Shown here piece after piece: positions 57,659 through 64,000 of a stretch of DNA of 64,000 nt. Each line of letters begins with the position of its first letter. Position 1 is the stretch's first letter. Both the position numbers and the translations under genes were made by a program. The notes below the pieces were generated by a model. It saw only the letters and a program-made list of their open reading frames with translations. It was not told the origin of the DNA and ran no database searches. Location: positions 2,200,922-2,264,921 of the forward strand of contig CAJINV010000002.1 of the NCBI GenBank assembly GCA_905178155.1, in the 5' to 3' direction. This DNA is from Amoebophrya sp. A120. Taxonomy: Eukaryota; Sar; Dinophyceae; Syndiniales; Amoebophryaceae.

Positions 57659-59932
57659 TCACATCTCAAACTTTTCCATAGCGTTCTCCAGCCCCAACTT
57701 CATCCTATCTAAGAACGAGCTGGAACTCCTCCCCTGTTCTTTATTCCCTCCTGTCATCCCCACGGCTGCCTCTTCTCCCCGTTCCTCAGCTGCACTGGAA
57801 GCTGCTGATGCTGGTGATCCTCTACTAGACGTCTCGTGTCCGTCCACGACAGCATGCTCGTTCTTGATCGTCTCACCAACAGTTCTACTCCTACTCCTGG
57901 TAATACCAGGACCTGATGTAATCTGCTCATCCCCCTCCACCATCTCGTCCTGTGGAGCATCAACCTCTCGTCTCCTCCCCGACACCACCCCACGCGATGC
58001 CAGCACGACCTCCTCCCCCGGTTTCCAGCCCCAACTGGGGTAGTTCAGTCGACAACGTTGGTTGGGCAAGACGTGCTTTTCGCTCGGGAACCGGAACTCG
58101 TCGGGCTGGAGATTTTCCTCGTCGTCGTTTTCGTAGGAAGAGGAAATGACCTGCTGCACCGCGGAGAGCTCGTCATGCAGCAGCCACTCCGCGATGTACT
58201 GGTAGCCGAAGGGCGGGACGTACTGAACGTAGCACATCGCGGAGCCCTGGTAGTAGATGTAATTGTCCGGCTTTTTGTCTTCCTTTATGTCGTGTCCTCC
58301 AGGCTGCGCTCCTCCTTTATTTGCTGATGTAGTTGGAGATGCAGTGGCTTTATCACTATAATTTCCGCCGTCTTTTCGTTGACTAGGACCACCACGCGTT
58401 GGTGGGGGCGGTTTTATCTTTCCAGCTGGCGCTGGCAACGTCCTGTGCAGCTTCTGGTCTTGGTCATCACCGGTACCGGTTCCACCACTATTATCCCTCC
58501 TGCCAGGAGACGTTTGCTCCTCTGGTGGCCCCTTCACCATCACGGTTCTCGTTCCTGGGAAGTACTGCTGCTCCAGAGGGACGACGCTCATGGTAGTAGT
58601 GGATTCATCCCGGTGAACCTTTGATCCACGACCTCCAGCTGTAGTTCTCCCTCTACCTCCTATCCCCCCGACCACCACATCGGGCATCATGGTTTTGTAT
58701 CCGTCAACGTCGTTCCCTGTGCACGCTGCGTCTGAGATGTGGATCTTCATATCGGCGTTGGTAAAACTTCTTTTCGTCATCACCACCAACTTCTTCAAAT
58801 TCACCAACCCACTCGTCTATCCTGTGCAAAAGTATCGCACTCGTAGTTGTAATAAATTATCGCAGTCATGCATTACAAATCTCCATCTCAAGGCAAATCA
58901 GCATGACAAATTTCATTTCTAATGCTGGGCTAATTTGTAATGCGATTTACACATACACTAATACGATACTTTTGCAGTGCATATCGTCACCTGCCCGAAC
59001 GAGCTGTGCGACGTCCAGTCCACGTAGAAAAATTCCGCCAAGACCGCGTTTAAATCCAACTCCGTTTTCGGGTGCAGTTTCAACGACTTGTCTCTGTGGG
59101 TTAGAAAGTTCAGGGCGCGGGATGTGTGGTTTGGTATAATATCTTCGGATCGTGATGCTTGATTTTGTGGTGAGGAAGTGCCTTTCGTCTTCGTGGAGGC
59201 GGGGTTGCTAGTTTTAGAAGTGTTCATTTCCAACAGCTGCAGCGCCGCTTCCTGCTCTGGCGGAGCAATCGCGGTTGTAGTTGCTGCAGATGCACTGACT
59301 GTGCGTGTGGTGCTGCTAGTAGGAAATCTTGCTTCATCTGAATTCATGTAGTTGCTGCTATCTTCAGTTTGCTGCTTGATGAACTCAAATTCTGCTTCAC
59401 CTTCATCACCTGCTTCATAAATCGAGTAGTCCCTTTCCTTGTTCCACACTAAATCGGTGCTCCGGATCACCCAGGCTGCACACTCGTCTTCAAAATTTCT
59501 CGTTGCGGTTTTGCGGTGCGGGGGAAGCAGGGGGTGCTTTTCGTTTTCAACCAAACAAGAATTGAAGGTTTCGGTCTTGCTGGTCGGTAACGCTTCTGCT
59601 CGGTAGGAGGTAACTGCGGATGGGGTGGAGGTCGCAGGAAATTTCACACCAGCGTCGTTTTCTGTTGCTGCGGTTGCAGCTGATGTCACAGCTGTTGCAA
59701 TTATACTTGTTGCAACCGAGCAAAGGTAGGCTTTTGATGCGCAGTTGCGTCGCACTACTGCACAGGTTTTCCGCGGAATTCCGCATCTTTCCTTCATCCT
59801 TGTTCCAACGGGTCTCATCCTCGCGAGCGGTGGTTCGCGGGCTGCTTCTTCAAAAAATGTCCAGGGCTGGCATCGCGTGAGTTGCGCAGCTGGGACACAA
59901 GATGAGGCAGATGCTTGCTGTACAGAAAGCAT
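57659..59932 (-). CDS. Hypothetical protein, 700 residues
   Basis: Exons 59932-58984 and 58812-57659 join in phase across one family B introner. The folded-looking parts are Asp-Glu-Cys-Ala-Ala-Trp-Val-Ile-Arg-Ser-Thr-Asp-Leu-Val-Trp-Asn (near 59480-59430), Leu-Ala-Glu-Phe-Phe-Tyr-Val-Asp-Trp-Thr just before the intron, Lys-Ile-His-Ile-Ser-Asp-Ala-Ala-Cys soon after it, and an aromatic block with Tyr-Tyr-Gln-Gly-Ser-Ala-Met-Cys-Tyr-Val-Gln-Tyr and Ala-Glu-Trp-Leu-Leu-His-Asp (58270-58150). Between them lie Gly/Pro/Thr-rich linkers. The family is not recognised. Confidence 0.7.
58818..58983. mobile_element. Introner, family B
   Basis: Ends TATCCTGTGC / GCAGTGCATA; target duplication TCGTC exact; 166 bp; sole intron of the 700-residue gene. 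Confidence 0.92.
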
Positions 59933-62217
59933 GTTCTATCTCTGCTAAACGTGTAATAAATTATGTACTCATGTCCTGACAAAGACCCTTACCACGGGGC
60001 GGTGGCTAATGTGCGTTTATCATGGAGGCGTGGTTTCGATTTCGTAGCGCGAGTGATCGGAAAAATGTAAATTGTGGCTCTTGTAGCGCTCAAATAAAGT
60101 CGTACTCTGCAGATTCAAACTTCAATCATGATGGTGACAGAAAGACTGAGACTGAGCTTATAGTGCGAACGGCATGCAACACGAGTTACACGCAAGCGCT
60201 GCTGCTGCGTGACTTCAACCCTGACTGACCTTCGTTCTGAAGGCATACGCCGGAGACTCGAAAAGACTCTCTAGGTCTAGGTAACGTAGATCTATCACTA
60301 TCTTCCCGCTTCTTCACATGTAAATCTCAAAATCCATATCCATGATGTGATCTTCAATATAATGGCACTCAAGCTCAAATACGATCGCTACACATGAAAG
60401 GATGAATTATCATCCAAGTATGATGCTGATGAAGGGCAAAAAATGAACATCAAATACTCAGCAGCCGGCGCTGTTGTTCATATGCAATTGCAATACATGT
60501 AGCGCCACGTCGACTCGTTCAGCCGATGCCGCAGCAGTAGCAGGCAACTGCCCTTTGCCAACTACATATAAGGGAGTGGATCAGAATCAGATAGCCAGAG
60601 CCATGCAACCCTTGGGCTCGCTGCGCTTCATTGTCCATCTGTGGGAACGGCATCCGGCCGCCACCTCGTCCGAACACGATGAGCGAGTCGAGCCCGGGCG
60701 GCCGGCCGGCAAGTCAAATAAAACCTGACAAGGAAGCGTGTGAAATGTGAACCAACCGAAATGGCCCGATCGGATCCTTCCAAAAACAAAAGGGGCCCCC
60801 AAACATGACGGGGCGCCCGGCCGGCCCGCCCCCGGACTTGGTTGGCCGGCCGCCCGGCCGGCGGTGCGCGGCTAGGTGGCGCCCTGCCGCGCCAGACTGC
60901 AGAACGCCCGGCCCGATGGGCTGCTGCCCTTCTGCCAAGGCCCGAAAAAGGGGGCGAAGCAAGGGCAAAGCTTGGCGGGCAAGCGTGCCAACAAGGGGCC
61001 CGAGAAGCGCCGCGCGCGCAGGAAGCCGGGCAATTGCGCGACGGCGCGAGCGTGCGCCGCCCGAAGCAAGGCTGCCGGGCTTGGTGCGCGGCGTAGCGAG
61101 GTCGGCCGCCTGCGGTTGGCCCGGGGCGCGCCTCGTCTGTGATGCCGGGCTCGTCGAAGAGCTGTGTAGCTCCGCTTGGTCCCCAGCGCGCCCGCCGTCT
61201 TCTTGCGGTGCGGCGCGGGGCGCTGCGCCCACTCCCCGCGGGCCCCCCAAACGCCGCAGCGCCAGCATTGCGGGCCCTGCTCCGCAGCGCCTGCAACTGC
61301 GGGCGGACCAGCTTGGCCACGACCGCAAGAGCCCCCATCCACAAGGGCGCCCACACGATCCCACGGACCCGCCGCCCGGGGTAAGTCTAAAAGGAGTCGC
61401 CCGCGCGGCGTCCGATTACCAGGATCGGGATCATGCAGACCCGGCCCCGGCGGGTGTCCTGTTGCCAATAGTCGGCCACCCCTCCCCCAAGGACAGAGAG
61501 AACACAGAGAGCCTGGCCCTGCTGCAAGTAGGTTCTGGATGGCCGCGGGCAGATTTGCGTCCAGGACGAACGCGCAGGCGCGCGGCCGTCCCGCTTTCCG
61601 GCCGGTGGCGCGTTTTCGTTATCAACGGGCCCGACCACCTACAACCACGGCAAGCCTTCCTTCGGCCCGGGTGGCTCACAGAATGGCGGCAGGCGCTTCC
61701 GGCACGGGCCCCAGTTGCGGCGCCGCGCGTTGCCGTTCCTCTGGCCTTGGCAACCTTCGAAACTGCGCCCGGGCACTTCTCCACCGCTCGAACAAAAGCA
61801 CGGCAGACACCTGGCCCGCTGGATGCCGTGGCACTGCTGGAGGCTTTTTTTTGATGCTCATTGCGGGATCTGCTGCGCCATCTCGCCACACAGATCGCAG
61901 CGCATGTAGATGGTGCAATCTTTTTTCTTGTATGACAGACAACAGCGCTTGCGTGCCGCATCGGGTGAACACACTTCCAACATTCGCTGCGGTTTAATCC
62001 AGATCAAACAAGATCATAAATTCTTTATTTGCTAAACCATCTGTAAGATCAGCATCAGATCTGCACCTCGAAAAGAAGACGCCGCTCCTACTACTTTCAT
62101 GTTCTCAACATTGATGTCTTTTCCTACCTCAGTACAAAGAAGTGCATGCCGAAGGGTGACTCAGTCTTCCAACCCGCAAATCACACCTCCTCTCGCCGGA
62201 GGATAAGAAGTAATCCT
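59933..62217. other. Gene-free gap with a GC-rich island (60600-61850)
   Basis: The outer parts have ordinary composition. The island has GGCCGGCC-type runs and overlapping long frames in several phases on both strands, none with plausible protein features. May be a decayed element or unplaced non-coding repeat. Confidence 0.6.
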
Positions 62218-64000
62218 CTAGTTACTAACATTTCCACCACCACCACCTCCCCCGTGCGGTTGTTGCATGTTCCCCGCAGCACCGGCACCCGCACCCCCTA
62301 ATTTCGGCATGACCGGCATGGTCAATTGCGGTTGCACGTTTCGAAACGGGTGCAGCCGGTGCTGTTCCTTCTGCGCCTCCTCCGCAATGAACCCCTTCAA
62401 ATCGATGTCGCCCGAAAGCTTAAACCCGGCCAGGGTGCGGTTTCGCTGCGGCAAGAGTGAGCCGGCTGCGGCGGCGGCGGCGGGTGGTGGTTGCTGTCCG
62501 TATATTGCGCCAGAAGGAACAAGAGCCGGCGCATATTGTAAGGAAAAAAAAAAATCCCCCCTCCCCATATCAAAACGAAGCCTCAATGCAGGATTTGCGT
62601 ACACAAATCAGCTCTGTCTTGCTGGAGAGAAATGAATGCCCATACTAAGCCTAAGTAGAGAGGTTTTGGCCTAGGCGTCTAGCATGAGGAACGTGCGTGC
62701 TGTAGGCGCATCAGCATCACAAACCGCCTGCACAATGCTGCGGAGCTTGTGGCGTTGCCTCCTTGCAAGACAGACGCGATTTGTGGTCTCAAATCAGCAA
62801 CGCAAATTTTCGGACACATATCTTTTCGATATGGGGAGGGGGGATTTTTCCTCTCAATAGCGCGGGCGGATTCGGACTTTCCACACCGTAGCGCTGCTCC
62901 ATCATAAGTTGCTCTTCGTGAAGTTGCTGTTGTTGCTGCTGGGGATTTGCAAATTGCGCCATCGGCATGCCGAAGTTCCTCTGCAGGTGTTGCTGTTGTC
63001 CGAAAAAACCGCCAGAAAGATGATTCCCACCACTCCCTTATCCAAGAAAAAAACTGCGTAAGTGTAACTTTGTAATGCAGAACATGCAACAGAGTTACAC
63101 CTGTCATGCCAGACAGCCATGAAGCCCTCTTTTCGTGTGTATTTTCCCTTACAAGCCACGCATGACAGGTTTTCGCTGTCATGTAGACCAAATTTGTGAT
63201 GCTGTCAGCCAAGGAAAGTTACACTAACACAGTTTTTTTCTTGGATATCCCTCTGCCACTGTTCAAAGCCAGGTTCTGTTGCTGTTCGAAGAGGTTTTGC
63301 GATTGTCCTTGCTGCGCAACTCCTGCATTGCTGCTTCCAGCATTGTTCGAGCCTGTGTTTGATGTCACACTGTTCTTCGGTGTCGGCGTCGTTAGTTCCA
63401 CGACATTCATCCTAGCCGCGTTGTTCAGCGTCAAGGCGTGACTGGGTGTCTGAGTCAAAAACTGCATCTGCGTCTGCCTCTGGCTTGTTTGGGTTTGCTG
63501 CAACAGATTACTGTTATTGAGTAGAGCGGCATTGGTACTACTACTCCCAGAAGAAGCCGCTCCACCTGCTGCTCCATTCAGATTGTCTGCGAAAGAAGAT
63601 GATATTGAAGGCTTCTGCGAGGATGAGGGTGAGTTCGCGTTTGAAGTAGTAGAAGACCCAGCGCTCGTTCTCGGTTGCATTGAAAACGAAAACGGCTGTG
63701 GTCCGGTCGTGGTATTCGGCGTGCGGTAGTTCGGGCGGCCGGAGGTGGAGCTGGGTGTTGCACCACCCGTTGATGTTGCAGAAGATAAGGGTGCAACAAC
63801 GCTAGAGGAGGCAGAGCTACCAGCAGCAAGGATTTGGTTCGCGTCAACATTCTGCTGCAACAGACTACCAGCCCCAAACTGCATTCGCCCCATGGAATTG
63901 TTGCTCGTCGGCAAAAACCGTTCTGGGACAGAGATCGCCATCGCCGGTCGTTCTTTTCCGTGCTGAGCAGCCGCTGCTGACGTGAGTGCAGCTGGTTCTT
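62218..64000 (-). CDS. Gln/Asn/Ser-rich protein, 5' part beyond the window
   Basis: Exons: from beyond 64000 to 63248, 63033-62860 and 62528-62218, in phase, ending in a stop at 62218. An ATG exists at 63941, but the frame stays open to the window edge, so the start may lie further right. The protein is a low-complexity, prion-like chain: Ser/Thr/Ala/Asn in the first part, runs of Gln in the middle exon (near 62950-62920), Ala and Gly runs at the end. The only less biased segment is Leu-Ala-Gly-Phe-Lys-Leu-Ser-Gly-Asp-Ile-Asp-Leu-Lys-Gly-Phe-Ile-Ala-Glu-Glu-Ala. No family recognised; such chains often occur in RNA-granule or transcription proteins. Confidence 0.7.
62534..62859. mobile_element. 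Introner, family E
   Basis: TIR TATTGTAAGGAAAAAA then C-run, complement at right; flanks GCGCA/GCGCG; 326 bp; Gln-rich gene. Confidence 0.9.
63039..63247. mobile_element. Introner, family D
   Basis: TIR TATCCAAGAAAAAAACTGCG and complement; target duplication TCCCT exact; 209 bp; Gln-rich gene. Confidence 0.92.

Noticed and set aside
60628-61997. Several long overlapping open frames (up to 350 codons) on both strands
   Set aside because: GC-rich DNA lacks stop codons by composition. The translations are Arg/Pro/Ala/Gly-rich in several frames at once and show no domain.
1-64000. CRISPR-like spaced repeats
   Set aside because: The spaced inverted repeats are introner ends at irregular distances inside eukaryotic genes; there is no regular spacer array and no cas gene.

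Overview
The window looks like nuclear DNA of a protist. Eleven protein genes can be modelled and all lie on the minus strand. They are Ser/Thr/Gln/Asn-rich and cut by many short introns. Nearly every intron is an insertion of a terminal-inverted-repeat (TIR) element, an 'introner'. One-way gene arrays, non-GT-AG introns and introners together suggest a dinoflagellate-type alveolate. The parasitic syndinian Amoebophrya is my best guess; this is inference, since no rRNA or spliced leader was seen.

Layout from left to right, all minus strand: a giant spatacsin-like gene (23681 to beyond position 1, at least 6,354 codons); a phospholipid scramblase (27803-24318); a Cys-rich secreted or surface protein with 80-residue tandem repeats (32431-29071); a repeat-rich, gene-free block (about 32640-36150) with GC-rich DNA, a 72-bp perfect inverted repeat, alternating GC tracts and a thrice-repeated 57-bp unit; a coiled-coil protein (41619-37373); a PrimPol-type primase-polymerase (46728-42592) whose ATG shares a base with the stop of a small gene (47566-46728); translation factor eIF1A (49390-48795); glutamine-dependent NAD+ synthetase (54749-50266); a basic hypothetical protein (56084-55227); an unknown 700-residue protein (59932-57659); and a partial Gln/Asn-rich protein entering from the right edge (to 62218). 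GC-rich islands without credible genes lie at 56340-57360 and 60600-61850.

The main result is the intron system. I placed 53 introners in ten of these genes and one more inside an open exon. They fall into at least twelve families (A-L here) by TIR sequence. All share three traits: ends reading TAT...ATA, a 5-bp target duplication (39 of 53 exact), and internal copies of TTGTNATGC or its complement. Removing each element plus one target copy restores the reading frame at every junction, and only one of the 53 could be given GT-AG borders. Copies occur in both orientations in same-strand genes, so splicing must tolerate either strand. Eight or nine ordinary GT-AG introns also occur, and four of them carry the same GCATGACA word. 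No transposase gene is present, so the elements are non-autonomous here.

Exon coordinates below give one target copy to the upstream exon; the true cut can slide within those 5 bases.
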